Below are positions 25,850 through 34,138 of a stretch of DNA of 64,000 nt, one piece after another. The DNA comes from Winogradskyella psychrotolerans (GTDB taxonomy: Bacteria > Bacteroidota > Bacteroidia > Flavobacteriales > Flavobacteriaceae). The position numbers and the translations under genes were made by a program. The stretch covers positions 1 through 64,000 of the forward strand of contig NZ_JAHKPN010000014.1 of the NCBI RefSeq assembly GCF_018860545.1, given 5' to 3'. How positions within the stretch are numbered: the stretch's first letter is position 1; each line of letters opens with the position of its first letter. The notes beneath the pieces were generated by a model. The model worked only from the letters and a program-made list of their open reading frames with translations, was not told where the DNA came from and made no database searches.

Positions 25850-26407
25850 ATGAAAAAACTATGCATTCTAGCCTTACTAGCTACATTCGGGTTAACACAA
25901 AAAAATTATGCTCAAGATATTGAATTTGGAGCCAAAGCCGGACTCAATATCTCTAATTTCACAGGAGGAGATGCTGATCGAAACAGCATTATCGGTTTTC
26001 ATGTGGGATTCATTTCCGAAATTCCATTAAGTGAAAGCTTCTCACTTCAACCCGAGCTTTTATACTCAACACAAGGCTCAGAAGCTCAAGATGTGGTTAA
26101 GATAAAAGTCGATTACTTGACCATTCCAATTATGGCAAAATACTATGTGGCTGATAAATTTAGCTTAGAAGTAGGTCCACAATTTTCGTTTCTGGTTAAT
26201 GATAAAGGCGAGTATATAGATAGTGATTTACCAGATGAAGACACAGATGCCTCTAGTGTTGATATTGGTGCGAATGTTGGGCTAGGTTATAATTTGGGTT
26301 CAAACCTATTTGTGCAAGCACGTTATAATTTTGGAATCTCAACGGTTGCAGAAAATCCAGATATAAAAAACAGTGTTTTTCAAGTCTCTTTGGGCTATAA
26401 GTTTTAA
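25850..26407 (+). CDS. Outer-membrane beta-barrel (porin family) protein
   Basis: A 185-residue protein with a signal peptide (1-21, ending NYAQD) and a small eight-strand OmpX-like barrel (outer membrane protein beta-barrel domain). FGAKAGLNISNFTGGDADR, GFHVGFISEIPL, LQPELLYSTQGS and the terminal FQVSLGYKF are characteristic. The role of such small barrels is structural or adhesive; no ligand is evident. The 241-bp gap upstream contains only weak repeat-like fragments. A terminator follows at 26430. Confidence 0.9.
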   Translation: MKKLCILALLATFGLTQKNYAQDIEFGAKAGLNISNFTGGDADRNSIIGFHVGFISEIPLSESFSLQPELLYSTQGSEAQDVVKIKVDYLTIPIMAKYYVADKFSLEVGPQFSFLVNDKGEYIDSDLPDEDTDASSVDIGANVGLGYNLGSNLFVQARYNFGISTVAENPDIKNSVFQVSLGYKF

Positions 26408-26429
26408 TCTCTCACAACTTAACCTATTG

Positions 26430-26460
26430 AAAGCATCTTGTCTAAAACAAGGTGCTTTTT
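26430..26460 (+). terminator. Terminator after the porin gene
   Basis: AAAGCATCTTG pairs with CAAGGTGCTTT (one G-T pair) around a short loop and is followed by a T-run. Confidence 0.75.
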
Positions 26461-26510
26461 CTTTTATAATTCCTATTCATTTTAAAATAGGCAGTTTAGA
26501 TGGTTATTAT

Positions 26511-26518
26511 TAAATTTG
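26511..26518 (+). promoter_or_regulatory. leuS promoter, -7 element
   Basis: TAAATTTG matches TAnnTTTG. It overlaps the first possible start codon (26516), so translation must begin at a later ATG, in agreement with the start chosen at 26546. Confidence 0.6.
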
Positions 26519-26545
26519 CGCCATTATTACAAGGTAAACAAGACA

Positions 26546-29377
26546 ATGACATACGATTTTAACAGCATAGAAAAAAAGTGGCAAGACTACTGGGCAAAAA
26601 ACCAAACATTTAAAGCCTCAAACCAAAGCGATAAACCAAAATACTACGTATTAGATATGTTCCCTTATCCTTCTGGAGCAGGTTTACATGTTGGCCATCC
26701 TTTAGGTTATATTGCAAGTGATATCTATGCGCGTTATAAACGTCACAAAGGGTTTAACGTGTTACACCCTCAAGGTTATGATAGTTTTGGATTGCCTGCA
26801 GAACAGTATGCCATACAAACAGGTCAGCATCCTGCAGTTACGACTGAAACCAATATTACAACGTATCGTCGTCAATTAGATCAAATTGGTTTTTCTTTCG
26901 ATTGGAGTCGTGAAGTACGTACCTCAAATCCTGAGTATTACAAATGGACGCAATGGATTTTCATACAATTATTTGAATCATGGTACAATAACGATTCTAA
27001 CAAAGCCGAACATATTGACACGTTGGTTGAAAAATTTGTTTCAGAAGGAAACGCTACCGTTAATGCCGCTTGTGATGAAAACATTGAACCTTTCACAGCT
27101 GAAGAGTGGCATAATTTCACTTCAGAACAACAACAAGAAATTTTATTAAAATACAGATTAACCTATTTAGCAGAAACTGAGGTTAATTGGTGTCCGGAAT
27201 TAGGAACCGTTTTAGCCAATGACGAAATAGTTAATGGTGTTTCGGAACGAGGTGGTCATCCAGTAGTACGTAAAAAAATGACTCAATGGTCTATGCGTAT
27301 TTCTGCGTATGCTGAGCGTTTATTACAAGGTTTAGATACGGTTGATTGGACTGACGCTTTAAAAGACATTCAGAAAAATTGGATTGGTAAATCCGTTGGA
27401 GCTTCGGTATCTTTTAATGTGAATGGACACGATGACGTCATCGACGTTTTCACTACAAGACCAGATACTATTTTTGGTGTATCATTTATGACCCTTGCAC
27501 CAGAACACGAATTAGTATCACAAATTACAACCGAAGCACAAAAAGCTGAAGTTGAAGCTTACATTGAAAAATCAGCAAAACGAAGCGAACGCGATAGAAT
27601 GGCAGATGTAAAAACCATTTCTGGTGTGTTTACAGGTGCTTATGCAGAGCATCCCTTTTCTAAAGAACCGATTCCAATCTGGATTGGCGATTACGTTTTA
27701 GCAAGCTACGGAACAGGTGCAGTTATGGCAGTGCCTTGTGGTGACCAACGTGATTACGATTTTGCAAAACATTTTGATATTGCAATTCCAAATATATTTG
27801 AAGGTGTTGACATTTCTGAAGAAGCATATGCCTCTAAAGACAATGTAAAAATTGCCAATAGTGATTTTCTTAATGGATTAGCTTACAAAAAAGCCTCTAA
27901 ATTAGCGATCTATCAATTAGAGCAATTAGGACAAGGTGAAGGAAAAACCAATTACAGATTACGTGATGCTGTATTCTCAAGACAACGGTATTGGGGCGAA
28001 CCATTCCCAGTTTATTATGTGAATGGAATGCCGCAAATGATAGACAAAGCTCATTTACCTATTAGATTACCGGAAGTTGAAAAATATTTACCAACCGAAG
28101 AAGGTGAACCGCCTTTAGGACGTGCCGATGTTTGGGCTTGGGATGTGAACCAGTGTTCAGTGGTCAGTAATCAGTTGATAGACCATAAAACTGTGTTTCC
28201 TTTAGAACTGAATACCATGCCTGGTTGGGCAGGAAGTTCTTGGTATTTCTTCCGTTATATGGAAGATGCAACCAATAGAGATGGTGTTTTTGCAAGTGAA
28301 GAGGCCTTGAAGTATTGGGAAAATGTAGATTTATACATTGGTGGAAGTGAACATGCTACAGGTCACCTACTCTACTCGCGTTTCTGGGTGAAATTATTAA
28401 AAGATCGCGGTTTTGTAAATGTTGAAGAGCCTTTTAAAAAGCTGATTAACCAAGGAATGATTTTGGGGACGAGTGCTTTTGTTTATAGAGATGAAAACAA
28501 CTCAAATAAATATTATTCACATGGTCTTATTGAAGGTAAAAATGTACTTCCAATTCACGTTAAAGTCCAATATATAAATGCAACTGACGAATTAGATATT
28601 GAAGGTTTAAAAACGGATGGAGAATTTGGTGAAGATTTTAAAGACGCGGAATTTATTCTTGAAGATGGTATTTACAAAGTAGGAAGAGACGTTGAAAAAA
28701 TGTCCAAATCCAAATACAATGTGGTCAATCCAGATGACATTGTAGAAGATTACGGAGCAGACAGTCTAAGATTGTACGAAATGTTCTTAGGACCATTAGA
28801 ACAATACAAACCTTGGAATACGGCTGGAATTACGGGAGTACATAATTTCCTTAAAAAACTATGGAAATTATATGTTGGTGAACATGGTTTAAAAGTCAAT
28901 GCTGCTGAAGCGACCAAAGACAACTTAAAAACCTTACACAAAACCATAAAGAAAGTACAAGAAGACATTGAAAACTTCTCGTTTAATACGTCGGTTTCTA
29001 CCTTTATGATTGCAGTGAATCAGTTAACCGCTCAGAAGTGTACAAGTAAAGCTGTTTTAGAACCGTTATTGGTTTTAATTTCGCCTTATGCGCCACATAT
29101 TGCTGAAGAATTATGGAGTCAATTAGGAAATAACGATTCTATTTCTGCGGCACCTTTCCCTGTTTTTGACGAAAGTCACTTAGTAGAAAGTAGTAAAAAC
29201 TATCCCATTTCTTTTAATGGTAAAATGCGTTTTACTTTAGAATTGCCAATGAACATGTGCAAAGACGATATTGAAAAAACCGTTATGGCTCATGAAAAAA
29301 CTATTGCGCAATTAGATGGCAGAACACCTAAGAAAATCATTGTGGTGCCTGGTAAGATTGTAAATATTGTTGGGTAA
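26546..29377 (+). CDS. leuS: Leucine--tRNA ligase
   Basis: A class I aminoacyl-tRNA synthetase of 943 residues that charges tRNA-Leu. It shows the HIGH-type motif in PSGAGLHVGHPLG (about 41-53), the editing domain with TRPDTIFGVSFM and the aminoacyl-hydrolysing YGTGAVMAVPCGDQRD, LNTMPGWAGSSWYF, and KMSKSKYN near the end of the catalytic core. The region around 140-200 has the longer insertion usual in this phylum. Start MTYDFN is chosen from homology and promoter position. The 3' end overlaps the next gene by 11 bp. Confidence 0.97.
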   Translation: MTYDFNSIEKKWQDYWAKNQTFKASNQSDKPKYYVLDMFPYPSGAGLHVGHPLGYIASDIYARYKRHKGFNVLHPQGYDSFGLPAEQYAIQTGQHPAVTTETNITTYRRQLDQIGFSFDWSREVRTSNPEYYKWTQWIFIQLFESWYNNDSNKAEHIDTLVEKFVSEGNATVNAACDENIEPFTAEEWHNFTSEQQQEILLKYRLTYLAETEVNWCPELGTVLANDEIVNGVSERGGHPVVRKKMTQWSMRISAYAERLLQGLDTVDWTDALKDIQKNWIGKSVGASVSFNVNGHDDVIDVFTTRPDTIFGVSFMTLAPEHELVSQITTEAQKAEVEAYIEKSAKRSERDRMADVKTISGVFTGAYAEHPFSKEPIPIWIGDYVLASYGTGAVMAVPCGDQRDYDFAKHFDIAIPNIFEGVDISEEAYASKDNVKIANSDFLNGLAYKKASKLAIYQLEQLGQGEGKTNYRLRDAVFSRQRYWGEPFPVYYVNGMPQMIDKAHLPIRLPEVEKYLPTEEGEPPLGRADVWAWDVNQCSVVSNQLIDHKTVFPLELNTMPGWAGSSWYFFRYMEDATNRDGVFASEEALKYWENVDLYIGGSEHATGHLLYSRFWVKLLKDRGFVNVEEPFKKLINQGMILGTSAFVYRDENNSNKYYSHGLIEGKNVLPIHVKVQYINATDELDIEGLKTDGEFGEDFKDAEFILEDGIYKVGRDVEKMSKSKYNVVNPDDIVEDYGADSLRLYEMFLGPLEQYKPWNTAGITGVHNFLKKLWKLYVGEHGLKVNAAEATKDNLKTLHKTIKKVQEDIENFSFNTSVSTFMIAVNQLTAQKCTSKAVLEPLLVLISPYAPHIAEELWSQLGNNDSISAAPFPVFDESHLVESSKNYPISFNGKMRFTLELPMNMCKDDIEKTVMAHEKTIAQLDGRTPKKIIVVPGKIVNIVG

Positions 29378-30341
29378 ACTTCTAAGATATATCATCATAA
29401 CTTTGTTACCAATTATAGGTTGGTCTCAAAGTTATGTTGGTACTATTGGTAATTATCCTATTCATTTAGAAGTCACTAGTTATCCACATGAAAAAGATTC
29501 AACTTCCGGCGAATTAGATGGCTATTATTTTTATGATTCTAAACTCATTAGTATTCCAATATCTGGTGATTTTAAAAAAGATAAAATCACGTTAATTAAT
29601 GGCTATTTTTTTAGACCTGAAAAGGTTATTGATGCCGACGAAGTTTTTCAATTAACAAAAAAAGGCAATCAACTCTCAGGTAATTTCAAATTAAAAGACA
29701 AAACATACAAAGTAGTTTTAACCGAAACACAACAAGAGCCTTTAGAAGACTTTAGAAATCCTAAACTGACCTTTATTAAAGATAGCATCGCTCAATATAA
29801 AGACAAGCAGTTAGTATGGTTTCATGAAAAATATTCAAAATTGCCCTTATTTAGATTAGGGAATGGTTTTACTAAAGCTCAACGTGCTAAATTCAATCCT
29901 ATTTTAGACGCCATTCACCTTGAAGATGCCATAGACAATTTAGATTGTAATACTTGGTTTGAAATTTCATACGACATCAATCTCGTCAATGATAAATTTA
30001 TTAGCTACTTAAAAAATTACAGCGTTTATTGTGGTGGTGCACATCCTTCGCATGGTAATGTTGCTTATAATTTTAATCTTGAAACATTAGACGTTGTTAA
30101 GGATATTGAAAGCTTATACCCAAAGGTTGATTTTTTTCAGAAATTGAAGGATAAATACCAACATTTAGAAAACGATGTCCAAGACGAAGAGTGTGAAACT
30201 TTTGTTGATAATGGCTATTGGCAAAATAAAACATGGAATTTAACATCGGAAGGAGTGGTACTTATTCCTAAGTATCCGCATGCTATGTCACCTTGTGAAG
30301 ACTCCTATTTTTTAAATTACTCCGAACTCACAAAAGAGTAA
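29367..30341 (+). CDS. Secreted protein with DUF3298-like segment
   Basis: A 324-residue exported protein (signal peptide about 1-21, ending GWSQS). The block YCGGAHPSHGNVAYNFNLETL (about 224-245) resembles the DUF3298/RsiV-type motif in which GGAHG precedes a 'NFD' strand. Otherwise unknown. It starts with TTG inside the leuS 3' end (11-bp overlap), which implies coupled translation; no ATG precedes the signal peptide. It is followed 5 bp later by another hypothetical gene. Confidence 0.7.
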   Translation: MLGKLLRYIIITLLPIIGWSQSYVGTIGNYPIHLEVTSYPHEKDSTSGELDGYYFYDSKLISIPISGDFKKDKITLINGYFFRPEKVIDADEVFQLTKKGNQLSGNFKLKDKTYKVVLTETQQEPLEDFRNPKLTFIKDSIAQYKDKQLVWFHEKYSKLPLFRLGNGFTKAQRAKFNPILDAIHLEDAIDNLDCNTWFEISYDINLVNDKFISYLKNYSVYCGGAHPSHGNVAYNFNLETLDVVKDIESLYPKVDFFQKLKDKYQHLENDVQDEECETFVDNGYWQNKTWNLTSEGVVLIPKYPHAMSPCEDSYFLNYSELTKE

Positions 30342-30345
30342 TACT

Positions 30346-30774
30346 ATGTATTTAGATAAACCATCAACGGAAGAATCAAAACACAAAAAAAAGCGAAAGG
30401 GTCTTAAGGATTTTTTTGATTTTCGCAATAATGTGATTAATCAAGTTGGTTTAATATTTTTTTCAGCGTTTGTTTTAGCCACTATTATTACGCATCAATA
30501 TAATTTTAGTTTTGATGCGGATTTATGGAAAATAGCACCTGGTAAACGTTATAAATTATCCGAAATCCTTATTGACAGCGAGATTTGTATTGGTAAAACA
30601 GGTGAAGACATTAAATTATTACTAGGACAACCAGCAGATTACGATCCAGAACAAAACGTTTTTTTTAGTTATTATTTAGGCAACAGACCTACTTTTTCTG
30701 GAGGTGAAGATGCTTATTTAATACTTCATTTTAAAAACGGAAAAGTTACTAAAGTTACGGAAGAGGTTCATTAA
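30346..30774 (+). CDS. Single-pass membrane protein, BamE/SmpA-like domain
   Basis: A 142-residue protein with a basic cytosolic start (KHKKKRKG), one membrane segment (about 32-52) and an exported domain with IGKTGEDIKLLLGQPADYDPEQNVFFSYYLG and YLILHFKNGKVTKV. The 'G-x-(8)-LLGQP ... Y ... F-NGKV' order is that of the small BamE/SmpA-type fold. Role not known. Probably cotranscribed with leuS and the preceding gene. Confidence 0.65.
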   Translation: MYLDKPSTEESKHKKKRKGLKDFFDFRNNVINQVGLIFFSAFVLATIITHQYNFSFDADLWKIAPGKRYKLSEILIDSEICIGKTGEDIKLLLGQPADYDPEQNVFFSYYLGNRPTFSGGEDAYLILHFKNGKVTKVTEEVH

Positions 30775-31041
30775 CTATTCACTTCAAAAAATCAATAGCA
30801 ACTTCAATTGTATTCGTAATCGACACATTATTTTGTAAGCTGATTCAAGTTACCGTAGCTATTAAACATTCATCGAATATCATATTGATCTGAAAATCAG
30901 CACTTATTTTAGGAAATTTTAAAAAATTAACATAAATATATTAATTCCGTAAAAATAGTTTCAAATACACATTCAAATTTGGAACATCAGATTTATTAAT
31001 AGTAATTTTCGAAAAGCTTTTCAACCTTAAATCCATAAAAA

Positions 31042-32142
31042 ATGAAAATTGGAGTCCCAAAAGAAATCAAAAACAATGAAAACCGAGTTGGTATGACACC
31101 CGCAGGTGTTTTTGAACTGACAAAAAACAAACATACCGTATATGTCCAGAAAGATGCTGGTTTCGGTAGTGGTTTTACAGATTTAGATTATATAAATGCT
31201 GGAGCCATTGTTTTAGAAACAATCACAGATGTTTATACCTCAAGTGATATGATTGTAAAAGTAAAGGAACCTATTGCCGAAGAATATCCATTAATACAAT
31301 CGCATCATGTAGTGTTTACCTATTTTCACTTTGCATCTAGTGAACCATTAACAAAGGCCATGTTAAATAGTCAAGCGGTTTGTATTGCCTATGAAACCGT
31401 TGAAGATAAAGATGGGTCATTACCATTATTAACCCCCATGTCTGAAGTTGCTGGAAGAATGGCAATTCAGCAAGGTGCAAAATATTTAGAAAAACCTATT
31501 AAAGGTCGTGGAGTATTATTGGGAGGAGTTCCTGGTGTACCTCCAGGGCGCGTTTTGGTTTTGGGTGCGGGAGTTGTTGGCATCCAAGCGGCAAAAATGG
31601 CGGCTGGTTTAGGTGCTCACGTTACTGTTATGGATATTAACATGAAGCAATTGCGTTATGTAAACGATGTGATGCCTAGCCATGTAGTTACCGAATTTTC
31701 TAGCGAGTACAATATTAGAAAACGAATAAAAGACCATGACCTAATTGTGGGTGGTGTTTTATTAAAAGGCGCAAAAGCACCAAAACTAATTACCAAAGAC
31801 ATGCTAAAAGATATGCGTCCGGGAACCGTATTGGTAGATGTGGCCGTAGACCAAGGAGGTTGTATGGAAACCACAAAAGCCACAACACATGAAGATCCAA
31901 CCTTTATTATAGATGATGTTGTGCATTATTGTGTGGCTAATATGCCAGGAGCTGTGCCATACACATCAACGCTCGCCTTAACTAATGTGACCTTGCCTTA
32001 TGTACTTCGTTTAGCCAATCAAGGATGGGAAAAAGCATGTGAAAAAGATAAAACTCTAGCAAAAGGATTAAACATTGTTAAGGGTAAAATTGTGTATGAA
32101 GAAATCGCAGAAGCCTTTAATTGGTCTGTTGATGCGATGTAA
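31042..32142 (+). CDS. ald: Alanine dehydrogenase
   Basis: A 366-residue NAD-dependent enzyme that oxidatively deaminates L-alanine to pyruvate and ammonia, or the reverse. The N-terminal MKIGVPKEIKNNENRVGMTPAGV, SEVAGRMAIQQGAKYLEKP (about 134-152), the NAD fold VLVLGAGVVGIQAAKMAAGLGA (about 172-193) and VDVAVDQGGCMET mark the family. Cytosolic. The 267-bp upstream gap contains no other gene that I see; no clear regulator site was recognised. Confidence 0.96.
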   Translation: MKIGVPKEIKNNENRVGMTPAGVFELTKNKHTVYVQKDAGFGSGFTDLDYINAGAIVLETITDVYTSSDMIVKVKEPIAEEYPLIQSHHVVFTYFHFASSEPLTKAMLNSQAVCIAYETVEDKDGSLPLLTPMSEVAGRMAIQQGAKYLEKPIKGRGVLLGGVPGVPPGRVLVLGAGVVGIQAAKMAAGLGAHVTVMDINMKQLRYVNDVMPSHVVTEFSSEYNIRKRIKDHDLIVGGVLLKGAKAPKLITKDMLKDMRPGTVLVDVAVDQGGCMETTKATTHEDPTFIIDDVVHYCVANMPGAVPYTSTLALTNVTLPYVLRLANQGWEKACEKDKTLAKGLNIVKGKIVYEEIAEAFNWSVDAM

Positions 32143-32246
32143 TTAATCTGTTCTCACTTAAAATCATGACAAAATTTCTTAACTCAAATTTGGCTTACTA
32201 TTTGCTATTCATTGATTAAATTTACATGAATTAAAAATTTCAAATT

Positions 32247-32951
32247 ATGAGTGGAATGATGGGATATTACGTACTAATTGGTGCTATTGCTTTAGTAAGC
32301 TGGTTAGTGAGTAATCAACTTAAACGCAAGTTTGCTAAGTACTCTAAAGTACAATTGCGCAATGGTTTATCTGGAAGAGAAATTGCAGAAAAAATGTTAG
32401 CTGATAATGGCATATATGATGTAGAGGTAATTTCTACACCAGGTCAATTAACAGATCATTACAACCCAAAAAATAAAACGGTAAACTTAAGTGAATCCGT
32501 TTACAATCAGCGTAACGCAGCTTCAGCTGCAGTTGCTGCTCACGAATGTGGACATGCCGTACAACATGCACAAGCCTATAGTGCTTTAGGGATGCGATCT
32601 GCATTAGTACCAATTGTAAGTATGACCTCTGGCATGTCGCAATGGCTAGTCATTGGTGGTCTTATATTAGGAGCTGCCGCAGGAGTTGGTTTAGGCTACT
32701 GGGTTGCTGTTGCTGGTTTAGTCTTTATGGGCTTTGCTACCTTATTTAGCTTTATTACTCTACCTGTAGAGTATGATGCGAGTAACAGAGCTTTAGCTTG
32801 GTTAAAGAATAAAAACATGCTCACACCTGATGAATATAAAGGTTCTGAAGATGCATTGAAATGGGCTGCCAGAACTTATTTAGTTGCGGCTATTGGAGCA
32901 TTAGCGTCTCTGTTATATTGGGCACTACAAGTGTTTGGCGGTAGAGATTAA
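32247..32951 (+). CDS. Zinc metallopeptidase, YugP/Zn_peptidase_2 family
   Basis: A 234-residue integral membrane protein. Catalytic zinc motif HECGH (about 95-99) in AAHECGHAVQHAQAYSAL; membrane segments lie at about 5-20, 127-150, 152-175 and 208-228. The family (COG2738) is widespread; substrates are unknown. The gene is followed by a terminator at 32970 and then by the Bax-inhibitor gene. Confidence 0.92.
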   Translation: MSGMMGYYVLIGAIALVSWLVSNQLKRKFAKYSKVQLRNGLSGREIAEKMLADNGIYDVEVISTPGQLTDHYNPKNKTVNLSESVYNQRNAASAAVAAHECGHAVQHAQAYSALGMRSALVPIVSMTSGMSQWLVIGGLILGAAAGVGLGYWVAVAGLVFMGFATLFSFITLPVEYDASNRALAWLKNKNMLTPDEYKGSEDALKWAARTYLVAAIGALASLLYWALQVFGGRD

Positions 32952-32969
32952 TAATTAAAATACAACATT

Positions 32970-32998
32970 AAAAGCTCTGAAATTCAGGGCTTTTTTTG
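32970..32998 (+). terminator. Terminator after the zinc metallopeptidase gene
   Basis: AAAAGCTCTGAA-att-CAGGGCTTTTTTT: short stem with a T7 tail, 18 bp after the stop codon. Confidence 0.7.
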
Positions 32999-33049
32999 TT
33001 CTGCATCTCTAAAATAGTTATTTTAACACTTCATAAACTAAATCTCACT

Positions 33050-33769
33050 ATGGATAATCAATTCACAAATCACTCCTCAGAAAAGCTATTAATAGGCCAT
33101 ATGTCGGAGGTTGAACGCACTGCTTTTTACAAAAAAACATACTCACACGTTGCCGGAGGTGTGTTAGTCTTTATTTTATTTGAATATCTTCTATTACAAA
33201 GTGAAACCGTAGTCAACTTTATGCTTTCTATGACGCAAGGTTATAAATGGTTATTGCTATTAGGAGGATTTATGTTAGCTACAAATTATGCAGAAGGCAT
33301 GGCCCTAAAAACGACCGATAAAAACAAGCAGTATTTAGCCTATGGTATTTACATATTTTTTGAAGCCTTAATTTTTGTACCGATGCTTTACATCGTAACG
33401 GAAATTATGGGACCTTCAGGTTCTGAGGTCCTTTATCAGGCATCCATTGTTACTTTAGCCTTATTCACGGGCTTATCTGCCACTGTATTAATGACAAAAA
33501 CGGATTTTTCATTCTTAAAAACAGGATTAACTATAGGATTCTTTATAGCGATAGGTCTAATTATAGCAGGAGCAATTTTTGGTTTCAATTTAGGTCTATG
33601 GTTCTCAGTAGGTATGTGTTTATTAGCAGGAGGGGCTATTCTATACCAAACCTCTAATTTAGTAAAGACTTATGGAGTTGAAGATTATATTCCGGCCGCT
33701 TTAGGATTGTTTGCGTCCTTAATGTTATTGTTCTGGTACATCCTAAGAATTTTTATGTCTAGAGATTAA
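33050..33769 (+). CDS. Bax inhibitor-1/YccA family membrane protein
   Basis: A 239-residue seven-helix membrane protein of the BI-1/YccA (UPF0005) family, which includes regulators of the FtsH protease and pH-gated Ca leak channels. SHVAGGVLVFILFEYLL, ALFTGLSATVLMTKTDFSFLKTGL and CLLAGGAILYQTSNLV are typical. ATG 33050 (MDNQFTNHSS) is chosen; the longer frame from 32996 would begin inside the preceding terminator. Confidence 0.92.
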   Translation: MDNQFTNHSSEKLLIGHMSEVERTAFYKKTYSHVAGGVLVFILFEYLLLQSETVVNFMLSMTQGYKWLLLLGGFMLATNYAEGMALKTTDKNKQYLAYGIYIFFEALIFVPMLYIVTEIMGPSGSEVLYQASIVTLALFTGLSATVLMTKTDFSFLKTGLTIGFFIAIGLIIAGAIFGFNLGLWFSVGMCLLAGGAILYQTSNLVKTYGVEDYIPAALGLFASLMLLFWYILRIFMSRD

Positions 33770-33790
33770 TCTCAAATAAGAAAAATGGAA

Positions 33791-33822
33791 AGCCCAACTA
33801 AAATTTTTAGTTGGGCTTTTTT
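33791..33822. terminator. Strong bidirectional-type terminator after the Bax-inhibitor gene
   Basis: AGCCCAACTAAAA (33791-33803) and TTTTAGTTGGGCT (33805-33817) form a perfect 13-bp stem followed by T-tract. Confidence 0.9.
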
Positions 33823-33927
33823 ATAACTATTTTATTTTAATCTTCATTTTGTTAAAAAAACCAAAACAAGGTTAATATAACATACAATATCATCAAATCT
33901 ATTGTATTCTGAACCGTATAAGCGTCG

Positions 33928-33935
33928 TAAATTTG
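33928..33935 (+). promoter_or_regulatory. Promoter -7 element of a short transcription unit
   Basis: TAAATTTG matches TAnnTTTG, with TTG at 33902-33904 as a possible -33 element. The unit would be closed by the terminator at 34099-34130 and so be about 180 nt long. Confidence 0.5.
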
Positions 33936-33967
33936 CACCTCGAAAAAAATGAGAAAATTAATAATTT

Positions 33968-34075
33968 ATGAAATTAAAAAATCAACTAACGGCAGAAAGC
34001 AAAGTTGGAACAAAAACAAAACAATTTAGCCATGCGAGTTCAATAGTTTGGAACCTTAAAAGACGATACAACTAA
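33968..34075 (+). CDS. Probable 35-residue basic protein
   Basis: A short open frame (MKLKNQLTAESK... ending WNLKRRYN) between a consensus promoter (33928-33935) and a strong terminator (34099). It is rich in Lys/Arg/Asn/Ser, has no signal peptide and no recognised family. Its presence as the only open frame of a dedicated ~180-nt unit supports it, but a small non-coding RNA is the alternative; a second frame (26 codons, ATG 33949) overlaps it. Confidence 0.5.
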   Translation: MKLKNQLTAESKVGTKTKQFSHASSIVWNLKRRYN

Positions 34076-34098
34076 TTATAAATCTATTTAAAACAAAA

Positions 34099-34130
34099 AG
34101 CCCAATTGAAAATTTCAATTGGGCTTTTTT
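34099..34130. terminator. Terminator shared by the short unit and ribonuclease G
   Basis: AGCCCAATTGAAA (34099-34111) and TTTCAATTGGGCT (34113-34125) form a perfect 13-bp stem with A-rich and T-rich flanks on both sides, so it can work in both directions between the short plus-strand unit and the minus-strand ribonuclease gene. Confidence 0.9.
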
Positions 34131-34138
34131 AATAGATA

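Noticed and set aside
28145..28190. Stretch in leuS resembling a dispersed 'cagttgatgg/cagtaatcag' repeat found in intergenic DNA
   Set aside because: The frame is intact, length is as expected for LeuRS and the following residues (VFPLELNTMPGWAGSS) are standard; similarity is probably chance.
30775..31041. Search for a gene or riboswitch upstream of alanine dehydrogenase
   Set aside because: The 267-bp gap is A/T-rich with no open frame, no conserved aptamer core and no convincing promoter.
33949..34029. 26-codon frame overlapping the proposed 35-residue gene
   Set aside because: Shorter, stops early and has no better start; kept only as an alternative reading of the same small unit.
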